Shown here one piece after another: positions 33,475 through 42,300 of a stretch of DNA of 64,000 nt. The translations under genes and the position numbers were made by a program. The stretch is taken from positions 1-64,000 of the forward strand of contig NZ_JAJSOK010000003.1 in NCBI RefSeq assembly GCF_021283305.1, given 5' to 3'. The notes under the pieces are model-generated. The model ran no database searches. It saw only the letters and a list, made by a program, of their open reading frames with translations, and had not been told where the DNA came from. The stretch's first letter is position 1, and every line of letters starts with the position of its first letter. The DNA is from Pseudonocardia kujensis. Lineage in GTDB: Bacteria > Actinomycetota > Actinomycetes > Mycobacteriales > Pseudonocardiaceae.

Positions 33475-34687
33475 TCTTGATCTCTCCTTCTGCGAACGGG
33501 ACCGGCTCGTCGAGGCCTGCGGCGCGGAGTACCTCGCGGGTGTGCTCGCCGAGCAGCGGGGCGCGGCGGGGGGCCTGCGCGGGCAGGCCCGCGAACTTGA
33601 TAGGGCTGCCGACGATCGTGACCGGACGCGCATAGCCGGGCTGCTCGACCTCGACCAGCATCGCGCGAGCCGCGACGTGCGGGTCACCGAAGATCATCTC
33701 CGCGTTCTGCACCGGCCCGACCGGCACCTTGCCCCCGAGCACCGCCACCACCTCGGCGAGGGGACGGGCTCCGGTCCACTCGACCAGGACCGTACGGACC
33801 AGCTCGCCGTTGCGGACCCGCACCGACGCGGTGCGAAGCCGGGGGTCTTCGACCAGGTCCGGACGGCCGATGAGCGTGGCCAACCGGCTCCACTGCGCGT
33901 CCGTCGGCGCGGCGATCGTGACCCAGCCGTCGGCGGTCGGCAGGGTGTCGAAGGGCGAGAGCAGCGAGTGGGCGTTGCCCTGCCTGGTCGGCGCGATCCC
34001 GGTGTAGGAGTACTGGTACACCGAGCGCTCGCACATCGCGAGCAGCGCGTCATACATCGCGACGTCGACGAACTCGCCCTCCCCAGTCTCCCGGGCTCGA
34101 TGCAGCGCCGCCAGCACCCCGGCGACGAGGAACAGCGCGGGCACCGTGTCGCCGATCCCGGGTCCGGCCTTCGTCGGCGGCCCGTCGGCCGCGCCGGTGA
34201 TCTCCATGAACCCGCTCATCGCCTGTGCGGTGATGTCATAGGCCGGCCAGTCCCGCATCGGGCTGTCGCCGGTGCGGGCGTCGCCGAAGCCTCGGATCGC
34301 GCCGTAGACCAGCCGCGGGTTGTGCTCCCGGAGCGTCTCGTAGGAGAGCCGCAACCGCTCCATCACGCCGCTGCGGAAATTCTCGATCACCAGGTCGGCG
34401 TCCTCGACGAGGCGGAGCAACGCGGCCCGGCCCGCGTCCGTCGCCAGGTCCAGCACGATCCCGCGCTTGTTGCGATTGACGCTCTGGAAGTAGCCGCCGT
34501 ACGCGCGGACCTCGTCGTCCTCTGGGAAGGGCCCCTGGTCGCGGATGAAGTCGCCAGATGGTGACTCGACCTTGATCACGTCGGCTCCGAGATCCGCCAA
34601 CAGCGCGGTGGCGAACGGACCGGCCAGCATCTGGGTGAGGTCGACCACGCGTACCCCCGTCAAGGGCCCCCGGGGGCCGGCCGTCAC
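33467..34687 (-). CDS. CaiB/BaiF (family III) CoA transferase
   Basis: The 406-residue protein has VRVVDLTQMLAGPFATALLA, GADVIKVESPSGD, LVIENFRSGVMERL and GEFVDVAMYDALLAMCERSV (nucleophile Asp). It would put CoA on the acid that the neighbouring ACAD oxidises, for example a dicarboxylate. GTG 34687 overlaps the ACAD stop as GTGA. The downstream overlap with the lyase makes four translationally coupled genes. Confidence 0.9.
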   Translation of the reverse strand: MTAGPRGPLTGVRVVDLTQMLAGPFATALLADLGADVIKVESPSGDFIRDQGPFPEDDEVRAYGGYFQSVNRNKRGIVLDLATDAGRAALLRLVEDADLVIENFRSGVMERLRLSYETLREHNPRLVYGAIRGFGDARTGDSPMRDWPAYDITAQAMSGFMEITGAADGPPTKAGPGIGDTVPALFLVAGVLAALHRARETGEGEFVDVAMYDALLAMCERSVYQYSYTGIAPTRQGNAHSLLSPFDTLPTADGWVTIAAPTDAQWSRLATLIGRPDLVEDPRLRTASVRVRNGELVRTVLVEWTGARPLAEVVAVLGGKVPVGPVQNAEMIFGDPHVAARAMLVEVEQPGYARPVTIVGSPIKFAGLPAQAPRRAPLLGEHTREVLRAAGLDEPVPFAEGEIKSA

Positions 34688-35862
34688 CGGCCACCCCGCC
34701 CGAGCAGTGCGTCGGAGATGATCCGCTTCTGGATCTCCGAGGTGCCCTCGAAGATGCGGGTGAGCCGGGCGTCCCGCCAGTACCGTTCGACCGGGTAGTC
34801 CGTCGTGTACCCGGCACCGCCGTGGATCTGCAGCGCCTCGCTGGTGACGCGCTCGGCCATGTCGGAGGCGAACAGCTTGACCATGGAGGCCGTGAGCGGG
34901 CTCGCCCTCCCAGTGTCGACCGCCGCGCAGACCTGGTTCATGAGCGCACGGGCGGCCGCGATCTCGGTCGCCATCTCGGCGATCTTGAAACGGATCGCCT
35001 GGTTCTCCCCGATCGGCTTCCCGAACTGCACCCGCTCGGCCGCGTAGCGGATCGCGTCCTCCAGGCCGCCGCGGGCCAGCCCGATCGCGCGGGCCGCGGT
35101 GTGGATGCGTGCAGTGTCGAGATCGCCCATGGCGATCGCGAACCCGCGGCCCCGCTCCCCGACGATCTCGTCCGCCCAGGCGTCCTCGAAGGACAGCTCC
35201 CAGGTCTTCCACCCGTGGTAACCGATCTTGCGCACCGGGGTGCCCTTGACTCCCTCCGGCAGGGTCCCGCGCTCCTTCGGCATGAGGAAGCAGGTGATGC
35301 CGCGGGCCCGGTGCGCGGGATCGAGGGGCTCGGTGCGTGCGAACACCTGCAGGTAGTCGGCCCCATCCGCGAAGGTGCACCACATCTTCTGTCCGGTGAT
35401 GCGCCAGCCGTCGCCGTCCGGCCGGGCTCGGGTGGCCAGGTTCGCGACATCCGAACCCGCCTCCGGCTCGGACAGGGCGAACGCGGAGAGAAACTCGCCA
35501 CGCGCCATCCGCGGCAGGAAACGCTCGCGCTGCTCGGCGGTGAACCCGGCCGTGAACTGCTGCCCCCGCGCGACCAGGCTGGCCACACTCATCCAACCGC
35601 GCGCAAGTTCCTCGACCACGATCGCGTACTCGGACAGACCCAGGCCGAGCCCGCCGTACTCCTCGGGGATGAGGATGCCGAAGAAGCCGAGATCGGCCAT
35701 CTTCGCGCGCAGCTCCAGCGGGATCTCGCCGCCGACCGGGTCCAGCTCGTTCGCCACGGGAAGGACCTCCCGGGAAACGAAGTCCCTGGCCATCGCCTGG
35801 ATCGCCACCCGTTCCTCCGTGAGGAAGGGACCGACCGACGCCTCACCGGTCGCCGTCTTCAT
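34684..35862 (-). CDS. Acyl-CoA dehydrogenase
   Basis: This 392-residue ACAD has FALSEPEAGSDVANL, KMWCTFADGADY, REVLP in the N-domain, RVQFGKPIGENQAIRFKIAE, IHGGAGYTTDYPVERYWRDA and RIFEGTSEIQKRII, which keeps the usual catalytic Glu in EGT. It is the first gene of the ACAD-CaiB-CitE-MaoC operon. AAGGAGG lies 8 nt before ATG 35862, with an in-frame GTG one codon earlier. The IclR palindrome variant is 19-39 bp upstream. The substrate could be a methylsuccinyl- or glutaryl-like CoA, by context only. Confidence 0.9.
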   Translation of the reverse strand: MKTATGEASVGPFLTEERVAIQAMARDFVSREVLPVANELDPVGGEIPLELRAKMADLGFFGILIPEEYGGLGLGLSEYAIVVEELARGWMSVASLVARGQQFTAGFTAEQRERFLPRMARGEFLSAFALSEPEAGSDVANLATRARPDGDGWRITGQKMWCTFADGADYLQVFARTEPLDPAHRARGITCFLMPKERGTLPEGVKGTPVRKIGYHGWKTWELSFEDAWADEIVGERGRGFAIAMGDLDTARIHTAARAIGLARGGLEDAIRYAAERVQFGKPIGENQAIRFKIAEMATEIAAARALMNQVCAAVDTGRASPLTASMVKLFASDMAERVTSEALQIHGGAGYTTDYPVERYWRDARLTRIFEGTSEIQKRIISDALLGRGGR

Positions 35863-35880
35863 CACAGCCGCCTCCTTCAG

Positions 35881-35901
35881 TCGTGCCGTTCAGCGGCATA
35901 G
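35881..35901. promoter_or_regulatory. IclR operator copy before ACAD operon
   Basis: TCGTGCCGTT, C, AGCGGCATAG. The left arm matches the perfect site at 8 of 10 positions, the right arm at 7 of 10. Its centre is 29 bp from the ACAD start, the same spacing as at the aldehyde dehydrogenase and IclR genes. Confidence 0.65.
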
Positions 35902-36019
35902 TGTGTCGTTTGCCGGGCTACCTTTGCCCACCGCAGACGATGTCGTCAACCCGGGAACTGGACAACCACGCCCGTCCGACGCACTCGGCGCCGGCATACG
36001 GCCGTCGTGGTCGAGCGCG

Positions 36020-36125
36020 GCGGTCATCGGGCCCGCACCTGTGGGCCGCCCAGTTCGGCGAGCAACCCGGCCGCGAGCAAGAGATAGACCACCACCCGCA
36101 AGGGCAGATTGCACACGTGACTGCA
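36020..36125 (-). mobile_element. IS4-family transposase N-terminal scrap
   Basis: The minus strand reads NLPLRVVVYLLLAAGLLAEL, the characteristic N-terminal motif of IS4-type transposases, then a stop. Neither the DDE core nor a start is present. The rest of 35902-36331 (430 bp between the ACAD operon and the transporter) shows nothing else. Confidence 0.45.
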
Positions 36126-36331
36126 CCGCTAGCCGATCACTCGTCGCGAAGGTCGGCTCGCTCGGGCTGAATCGTTGCTGTCATCGTTGCTGGCAGTCGC
36201 CGTGCTTCTTCTCGCGTCCGGCCTGCTCAGGTGATCTACATGCCGTCGCAGGATCGTCCTTGCCGGAGCGTTTGCAGGTTTCTCACATTGGGGCCGATTG
36301 GTCGTAGGAACGAGGCCGCAGGATCGCCGCG

Positions 36332-37666
36332 TCACGACTGAGGTGCTGCCCGCAGGTCGGTGCCCTTGGTCTCCCGGATCGCCAGCAACGCGATCAGGCT
36401 GACGATCGCAAACGCGACGACGGGAAGGGCCGGAGCGGCCGGACCGCTGTGGGCAGCCGTGGTGGCGGCAACGATCAGGGGGGTGATCCCGCCGCCGAGC
36501 AGGCTTGCCAGCTGGTAGCCAAGCGAAGCTCCGGTGTATCGGGAGGATGTACCGAACTGCTCGGCGATGAACGCCGCGGTCGGGCCGTAGTTCGAGCCGT
36601 GACAAAGCGGGAAGAGCAGGATGAAGGCGAGCAGCACCAGCACGCTGCTTCCGGAGCCGAGCATCATGAAGACCGGGTAGCTCAAGACGGCCAGGCCTGT
36701 CATCCCGCCGAGCAGGACACGACGCCTGCCGATGCGGTCGGCCAGCCGGGCGAAGGCCAGCACCGTGAAGATCTCTATGAACATGCAGATGCCGTAGGCC
36801 AGGAGGGCAAACGAGCGGCTGACGCCGGCCTCGACTGCATACGAGATGCCGACTGTCGCGAAGATCGCGTTGACCGAGAAGCTGGCCATGCAACCGAGCG
36901 CCGTCAGGATGACGGGCTTCGGCTTTCGAAGGATCTCCAGAATCGGCGGCTTCTGCTTGGCCTCGTTGCGCCGCTGTACAAACGCCGCCTCGAAAACGGG
37001 ACTCTCGGTGACCCTCGTGCGGATGAACAGTCCGATCACGAGCAGGACCGCGGACAGCAGGAAGGGTATGCGCCATCCCCAGCCCAGGAACTGTTCGCGA
37101 GGCAGCAGAGCGACGGCGGCCATGGCAAGCGAGCCCAGCACGGAACCGGACGGGGCCCCGGCGTTGGCGAACGCTGCGTAGAAGGCCCGCCGCGTGCTGT
37201 TCTCGGCATGCTCGAGCGCCATAAGGACGGCCCCACCCCACTCGCCTCCGACGGCGATGCCCTGGCACAGCCGGAGGATGACGAGGATGACGGCGCTCCA
37301 CGAGCCGAGGACCGAGGGGGGCGGGATCGCTCCGATGAGGATCGTCGCGACGCCCATCATCGTCATCGACACGACCAACGTCGTCTTACGTCCCATCCGG
37401 TCGCCGAAGTGACCGAACAGAATGCCGCCCAGTGGCCGCGCCAGGTACCCCGACGTGAAGGTGGCGACCGACGCGAGCGTCGCGGTCTGCGGGCTCATGC
37501 CGGAGAAGAAGACCGGCCCGAACACCAGCGCGGTAGCCGAGGCGTAGAGAAGGAAGTCGTAGAACTCGAAGGTGCTGCCCAGGTAACTGGACAGCACCAC
37601 GCGCCGTAGGCGGCGGCGCTGTGCCGTGACGTCCTGCGTCCCGGCGTCGTCGTTCACGGTGACCAC
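36332..37666 (-). CDS. MFS metabolite:H+ symporter (MHS family)
   Basis: This 444-residue transporter has about 12 predicted membrane helices. YLGSTFEFYDFLLYASATAL at the first helix and FGHFGDRMGRKTTLVVSMTM in the loop between helices 2 and 3 mark the metabolite:H+ symporter group (KgtP, ShiA, ProP relatives). FARLADRIGRRRVLLGGMTG is the matching loop in the second half. It probably imports an organic acid for the adjoining catabolic operons. GTG 37666 (or 37657) is the start. It stands alone on the minus strand. Confidence 0.9.
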   Translation of the reverse strand: MVTVNDDAGTQDVTAQRRRLRRVVLSSYLGSTFEFYDFLLYASATALVFGPVFFSGMSPQTATLASVATFTSGYLARPLGGILFGHFGDRMGRKTTLVVSMTMMGVATILIGAIPPPSVLGSWSAVILVILRLCQGIAVGGEWGGAVLMALEHAENSTRRAFYAAFANAGAPSGSVLGSLAMAAVALLPREQFLGWGWRIPFLLSAVLLVIGLFIRTRVTESPVFEAAFVQRRNEAKQKPPILEILRKPKPVILTALGCMASFSVNAIFATVGISYAVEAGVSRSFALLAYGICMFIEIFTVLAFARLADRIGRRRVLLGGMTGLAVLSYPVFMMLGSGSSVLVLLAFILLFPLCHGSNYGPTAAFIAEQFGTSSRYTGASLGYQLASLLGGGITPLIVAATTAAHSGPAAPALPVVAFAIVSLIALLAIRETKGTDLRAAPQS

Positions 37667-37805
37667 GTCTGCTCCCGTCGTCGTTGAGGTAAAGAGGCGC
37701 TACGCCACAGCGAATGATGCTTCGGCAGGGGGAAGATAGGACCAGCCTCACGGCTAGGTCAAGCAAGCGCCACCAGTCGCGCTGCCTTGAAAGGTGAGCC
37801 TCTGA

Positions 37806-37827
37806 GGCGGCGGCGACTGCCGCCGCC
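37806..37827. terminator. GC hairpin near IS481 remnant
   Basis: GGCGGCGGC, GACT, GCCGCCGCC forms a perfect 9-bp stem with a 4-nt loop. It is upstream of both the transporter and the IS481 remnant, so it could be a relic of the element or a terminator. Confidence 0.35.
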
Positions 37828-37859
37828 GTGGACTACGAGCCCTCCCCGCTGCCCTCTCC

Positions 37860-38240
37860 TAAACACGCCCTATGACGACGAAACCGCCCCCACCGTCCTG
37901 TGCCAAGCCGTGGCCTGCTACACCGCCCGCGGGGTCATCGTGATCCGAGTGCTGACCGACAACGGCTCGGCCTACGCCCGTACCTGTGGCGTGAGACCTG
38001 CGTCGACCTGGGCATCACGCCCACCCTGACCCGCCCCTGCGGGACCAAACCAACGGCAAGATCGAGCGGTTTACCGCGCCCTGGCCGACCGGTGGGCATT
38101 CCGGCGCTTCTCCGCCAGCGAGTCACGCCAGAAGGCCCTCCCCGCATTACTCCACGAGTACAACCCCACAGGCCCACACCGCCCTCGGCGACCAACCAGC
38201 CATCACCCGGTTGACCAACCTCCCCGGGCAGCACAACTAG
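37860..38240 (+). mobile_element. IS481-family transposase remnant
   Basis: Plus-strand pieces in alternating frames give YDDETAPTVLCQAVACYTAR, VIRVLTDNGSAY, YLWRETCVDLGITPTLTRP, TNGKIERF, FRRFSASESRQKALPALLHE and TALGDQPAITRLTNLPGQHN, ending in a stop. This is the DDE integrase core of IS481 transposases (the TDNGSAY and TNGKIERF motifs). At least two frameshifts are needed and the N-terminal helix-turn-helix is missing. Confidence 0.8.
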
Positions 38241-38347
38241 CACAGGCGACAGTGCTCAGCACGACGACGATAGGCTGATGAAGAGTCTGTCCGAGGGCGG
38301 CCGCCCACCTTGCGCCGCGAACAGCAGGCCGAGGACGACAGGTTGGG

Positions 38348-39100
38348 GTGAAGGTGTCGAAGATCGTCGGCCGGACGCTCGACTTCCTGGAGTTGTTCGC
38401 CAAGGAACAACGCCCGTTGACGCTGACCGACATCGCCCGGCATCTAGAAATCCCGCTGTCGAGCTGTCACGACGTTCTGCGCACCCTCGAGGCTCGCGGC
38501 TACTTGTATGAGGTCAACCAACGCGCCGGCTACTACCCCACTCTGCGCCTGCGCAATATTGCGGACAGTGTCGCTGAACAGGATCCGATCCTGCTCCACC
38601 TGGACGATCGCCTACGGCGGTTGAGGGACGAGCTCGGAGAGTCCGTGGCCCTGGCGAAGTCGTCAGGCATGCGCCTGACCTATGTGCTGGTCTTTCACAG
38701 CCCGAACCCTCTTCGCTTCCAGATGGTCGCTGGTTCGGAGGTGCGCGGCTACCACGCCACCTCAGGCGGCAAGGCGTTCCTCGGACGGCTTGGTATCGAC
38801 GATCTCAGGAAGCACCTGGCGTCCGCGGATCTCGCGCCACTGACCGCTCGAACCGAGACCGACATCTCGAAGATCCTTGAGGATATCCGGGCCTCGGAAG
38901 AGCGCGGCTGGTTCCTCAACAACGAGGAGAGCGTCGAGGGTGTGACCACGGTCAGCGCGCGGTTCAGCTGGCAAGGCTCCGCCTTCGTCGTCACTGCGGC
39001 CGGTCCCACAAGTCGCGTCCTCCCACGAGTGGATGCCATCGGTGGTCGCCTGCGCGCACTCTGCCAGGAGCTGGGCAGCCAGGCCGGGCTTCGGAGTTGA
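38348..39100 (+). CDS. IclR-family regulator
   Basis: This 250-residue IclR protein has a winged helix (VGRTLDFLELFAKEQ, DIARHLEIPLSSCHDVLRTL) and an effector domain (MRLTYVLVFHSPNPLRFQMV, YHATSGGKAFLGRLG, EGVTTVSARFSW). The start is GTG 38348. It converges with the [2Fe-2S] subunit gene, with only 18 bp between their stops. Targets are unknown; the palindrome of the IclR at 31192 is not present upstream. Confidence 0.87.
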   Translation: MKVSKIVGRTLDFLELFAKEQRPLTLTDIARHLEIPLSSCHDVLRTLEARGYLYEVNQRAGYYPTLRLRNIADSVAEQDPILLHLDDRLRRLRDELGESVALAKSSGMRLTYVLVFHSPNPLRFQMVAGSEVRGYHATSGGKAFLGRLGIDDLRKHLASADLAPLTARTETDISKILEDIRASEERGWFLNNEESVEGVTTVSARFSWQGSAFVVTAAGPTSRVLPRVDAIGGRLRALCQELGSQAGLRS

Positions 39101-39118
39101 ATCGGCCTCTCGCCCGAC

Positions 39119-39637
39119 TCACGCGGTTCGCCGAACCTGCCTGATGGAAGTCTCCTCAGTGTCGGAAACATGACGTGCCACCGTGTCGCGCGCGGCTTCG
39201 ACGCCGTCGACGATGCCCTGGTATCCGGTGCAACGGCAGATGTTCCCCGACAGCTCCTCGCGGATCTTGTCGCGGTCGGCGTCGGGCTCCGTGTCGAGCA
39301 GGTGCAGGGCGCTGATCAACATGCCGGGTGTGCAGAAGCCGCACTGCAAGCCGTGGTGGGCGACGAATGCCTCCTGCAGCGGGTGGAGCTCGCCGTCCGT
39401 GCCCTCCAGGCCCTCGACCGTCGTCACGGAGGACCCGTCGGCCTGCACCGCGAACATGAGGCAGGCGCGGGCCGGCTCCCCGTCGACGAGGACGGTGCAG
39501 GCGCCGCACACCCCGTGTTCGCAGCCGAGGTGCGTGCCGGTGAGGCCGCAGTCCTCGCGCAGGGCGTCGGCCAGGGTGCGACGGGGCTCGACGTCGATCT
39601 GCGTCCGCTCCCCGTTCACGCTGAGGCTGATGTTCAT
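39119..39637 (-). CDS. [2Fe-2S] subunit of a molybdenum hydroxylase (CoxS/XdhC-like)
   Basis: The 172-residue protein has all eight cysteines of the xanthine oxidase/CO dehydrogenase small subunit: C39, C44, C47, C59 (CEHGVCGACTV) for the plant-type cluster and C99, C102, C134, C136 (QCGFCTPGM, ICRCTGYQ) for the second. It should accept electrons from a molybdopterin subunit and pass them to an FAD subunit. The FAD gene just upstream is broken and no molybdopterin subunit is in the window, so it is an orphan unless its partners are elsewhere. Confidence 0.9.
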   Translation of the reverse strand: MNISLSVNGERTQIDVEPRRTLADALREDCGLTGTHLGCEHGVCGACTVLVDGEPARACLMFAVQADGSSVTTVEGLEGTDGELHPLQEAFVAHHGLQCGFCTPGMLISALHLLDTEPDADRDKIREELSGNICRCTGYQGIVDGVEAARDTVARHVSDTEETSIRQVRRTA

Positions 39638-39647
39638 CGTCGCTCTC

Positions 39648-39950
39648 CTACTCGATGCCGACCTGGGCGAGCGCACGGCGCACCATCTCTCCCGCGATCG
39701 CGCGGCGGAACGGGGCCGAGCCGTGCAGGTCGGCAGTCGGGCCGATCTCGTCCGGCTGTGGCCCGAGCGGCGTCGGATCGCGGTGTGTCCGATCCAGCGG
39801 GCGGCCTCGGCGAGCAGCGGGTGGTGTGTCTGCTCCACAAGCCGGCTGTGCCGAGTGAGGGCACCGACCTCGACCGCGCCGTCCACCGGGCGGACCCGGG
39901 CGAGGCCGGCGGATCCGGTTGACGTCGACGAGCACGCTCGCCCGGGCCAT
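39648..39950 (-). pseudogene. Broken FAD subunit (CoxM-like) of molybdenum hydroxylase
   Basis: Minus-strand pieces: MARASVLVDVNRI, then in another frame VDGAVEVGALTRHSRLVEQT and HPLLAEAARWIGHTAIR, then, after an internal deletion and a frame change, DLHGSAPFRRAIAGEMVRRA down to QVGIE and a stop. These are the flavin-binding start, the middle and the very C-terminus of a CoxM-type protein. About half of the normal 290 residues are lost. It was the upstream partner of the [2Fe-2S] gene. Confidence 0.75.
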
Positions 39951-40159
39951 TGGCCGCCGACAGACTGCCGCTACCGCGCGCCGACGGCGACCACGAGGCA
40001 ATCCGGATCCTGCTCGGGGCCCGTCGCGAGCTGACGACCTACCCGCCCCGGATGAGCCACCGGCTCCATGCTTGCTCCTGACCGGAGACGACTCGGACCG
40101 AGCCCTCGCACGGGGCCAATGAGCCCACCGCGGCTGGCCACCATCGCCTGCCGCGGAGG

Positions 40160-40510
40160 CCGGGGCGAGTCCCGCGAGCAGGCGGTGCGCCGCGCCGACG
40201 TACGTCGTCTGGCGCTCGCGATCCGCGACGCCGACGTCGACGTCGAGCTCAATGGCAACAAGGCACAGCTCAAGCAGCTCGTCGACGAGCTGGCCCCCGG
40301 CCTGACGCACAAGGTCAGCGTCGGCCGCTCAGCGCGGCCCAGGCGATTGTGTCGTGCGCACATCGGGGCCGCTGCCACAACGACGCCGCCTTCGCCGCGT
40401 TGGCAGGGGCCAGCCCACTGCCGGCCAGCAGCGGCCGGATAGTGCGACATCGGCTCACCCGCGGCCGCCAGCTCAACCGGGCACTGCACGACGTCGGCGA
40501 GCACGGCTGC
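40160..40510 (+). mobile_element. IS110/IS116-family transposase remnant
   Basis: The plus strand encodes GNKAQLKQLVDELAPGL and, in a second frame, GRCHNDAAFAALAGASPLPA followed by SSGRIVRHRLTRGRQLNRAL. These are the coiled-coil linker and the transposase-20 domain of IS110 elements. The N-terminal DEDD domain and the C-terminal end are absent. The same family supplies the scrap at 7419-7705, which holds the C-terminal end that this one lacks. The stretch 39951-40159 shows nothing else. Confidence 0.7.
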
Positions 40511-40533
40511 GCGTATTTCCTCGGCAAGGACGA

Positions 40534-40554
40534 CTGTACCGATGATCGGCACAC
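40534..40554. promoter_or_regulatory. IclR operator copy before MmgE/PrpD gene
   Basis: CTGTACCGAT, G, ATCGGCACAC. The right arm matches the perfect site at 9 of 10 positions, and the following TGTTTC is also shared with 31114-31120. The left arm matches at 7 of 10. It is about 86 bp before the start. Confidence 0.6.
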
Positions 40555-40639
40555 TGTTTCTTTCTGTGACCGCTTCCGCTTACAGTCTCCGCAGCCGTCA
40601 ACCACGAGCGCGGTGCGACACCGACGCGAAGGAGCAACG

Positions 40640-42007
40640 ATGCCCATGGCGAATCCCGCCCCTGAGGCCGCGCTGGCCCAGCAGATCGCCACCCTCCGCT
40701 ACGACGACCTCCCTGCCCCGGTCGTCACGGTGGCCACTCAATGCCTGCTCGACGTGCTGGGGGTCACCATCGCCGGGGCGTCGGAGCCGACCGTCGCCCG
40801 ACTCCGGGACACGCTGTGGGCCACGGGGATAGCTCCGGGCAAGGCGACCGTCGTCGGAGACGGTCGGCGCACCAGAGCAACCGAGGCTGCGCTGCTCAAC
40901 GGCACGGCGGGCCATGCCTTGGACTTCGACGACGTCGCGGGGGCGATATCCGCCCACCCGTCGGTGGCAGTGTTCCCCGCGGTCCTCGCGCTCGCCGAGG
41001 AGTGCAGCGCGAGCGGCCGGGCGCTGCTGACCGCGTTCGTCGCCGGGTACGAGACCGAGGTTCGGGTGGGCCTCGCGCTCGGCACGAGCCACTACGCACG
41101 TGGCTTCCACACCACCGCGACGGTGGGCGCACTCGGCGCCGCCGCCGCGGCGGCCCACCTACTGGAACTCGACGCCGCACACACCGCGACCGCCCTCGGC
41201 ATCGCCGCCACACAGACCGGCGGCCTCAAGGGCATGTTCGGCACCGACTGCAAGCCCTTCCATGCCGGCCGCGCATCTTCGGCCGGGGTGCTGGCGGCGC
41301 AGCTCGCCGCGGGCGGCTTCACCGCGACCCCCGGCTTCCTGAGCCACCCGCAGACGATGGGCGACGCGCTCTCCGAGGAACCCGACTCCGCGCAGCTCAC
41401 GGTGCCGTTCGCCGATCGGTGGCACGTGCCCGACACCCTGTTCAAGGCCCACGCAGCCTGCTACCTGACACACGGCGCGATCGAGGCCGCGCTCGCCCTG
41501 CGGTCGATCGTCGCTCCAGCCGATGTCGACCGGATCGAGGTGCGGGTGCCTCCCGGCCACCTAGCGGCGTGCAACATCCTCGATCCACAGACCCGCCTGC
41601 AGGCCAAGTTCAGCCTACGCTTCGTCACGGCTGCGGCACTGAGCACCGGCCGCACGGACGAGTCGACCTTCGACGACGCCCGCCTGTGGGACGACCGACT
41701 GCGCCTGCTTGCCGCGCGGGTGGACGTCGTCCCCGACTCGACCGTCGCTCCCTACGCCGCGGTGCTCACAGCGACCACCCGCGACGGCGGACGGCACCGA
41801 CTGTCCCGGGACACCGGTCGTCCACGATGGACCCGCGATCCGGCCGAGCAGCAGGACTTGCTCGTGACGAAGTTCCGTGCACTCGTCGAACCGGTTTTCG
41901 GACCGGTGGAGACCGAACGCCTCCTCGACGCCCTGGCCGACCTGCCCCGCCTCGCCCGGGCGACCGATCTGCTCCCGCAGGCTGGGCACTCGGCACCGAC
42001 CCCCTGA
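40640..42007 (+). CDS. MmgE/PrpD family protein
   Basis: The 455-residue protein has LLDVLGVTIAGASEPTVARL, LLNGTAGHALDFDDVAGAIS and HPSVAVFPAVLALAEE early on, FHTTATVGALGAAAAAAHLL in the middle, and GLKGMFGTDCKPFHAGRASS. The family includes 2-methylcitrate dehydratase, cis-aconitate decarboxylase and iminodisuccinate epimerase, so a dicarboxylate or tricarboxylate substrate is expected. AAGGAG lies 5 nt before ATG 40640. An upstream extension of the frame to 40349 only picks up the IS110 remnant. The operator copy suggests control with the CitE/MaoC operon. Confidence 0.88.
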   Translation: MPMANPAPEAALAQQIATLRYDDLPAPVVTVATQCLLDVLGVTIAGASEPTVARLRDTLWATGIAPGKATVVGDGRRTRATEAALLNGTAGHALDFDDVAGAISAHPSVAVFPAVLALAEECSASGRALLTAFVAGYETEVRVGLALGTSHYARGFHTTATVGALGAAAAAAHLLELDAAHTATALGIAATQTGGLKGMFGTDCKPFHAGRASSAGVLAAQLAAGGFTATPGFLSHPQTMGDALSEEPDSAQLTVPFADRWHVPDTLFKAHAACYLTHGAIEAALALRSIVAPADVDRIEVRVPPGHLAACNILDPQTRLQAKFSLRFVTAAALSTGRTDESTFDDARLWDDRLRLLAARVDVVPDSTVAPYAAVLTATTRDGGRHRLSRDTGRPRWTRDPAEQQDLLVTKFRALVEPVFGPVETERLLDALADLPRLARATDLLPQAGHSAPTP

Positions 42008-42300
42008 CCCTTCGCGGACGACGGACGCGACGATGTGCTCCAGCATGGAAGCGATCATGACCTTCGGTTCCACAGATTCCTCGGCATCTGCAAATCACAG
42101 CGATCCCGCGCGGCGGATGGTGCCGCCGCCAGCTCGTCGCGGGTACGGTCGGTCGCCTTGCTGTGCTGCCAGAGCACCGTCTACAGTAGATCAGTAGCCG
42201 ATGATGTTCCCGGTCAAGCACTCGCTGCGCACCCACACCAGCGCCCCCGACCGAGCGGCTCGCCGCGGCGGCGTCGCCGTACACCAGCGCCAGGTGCTCG

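Noticed and set aside
42008..42300. Possible small gene after MmgE/PrpD
   Set aside because: Frames on both strands are short, with no ribosome site and no family resemblance.
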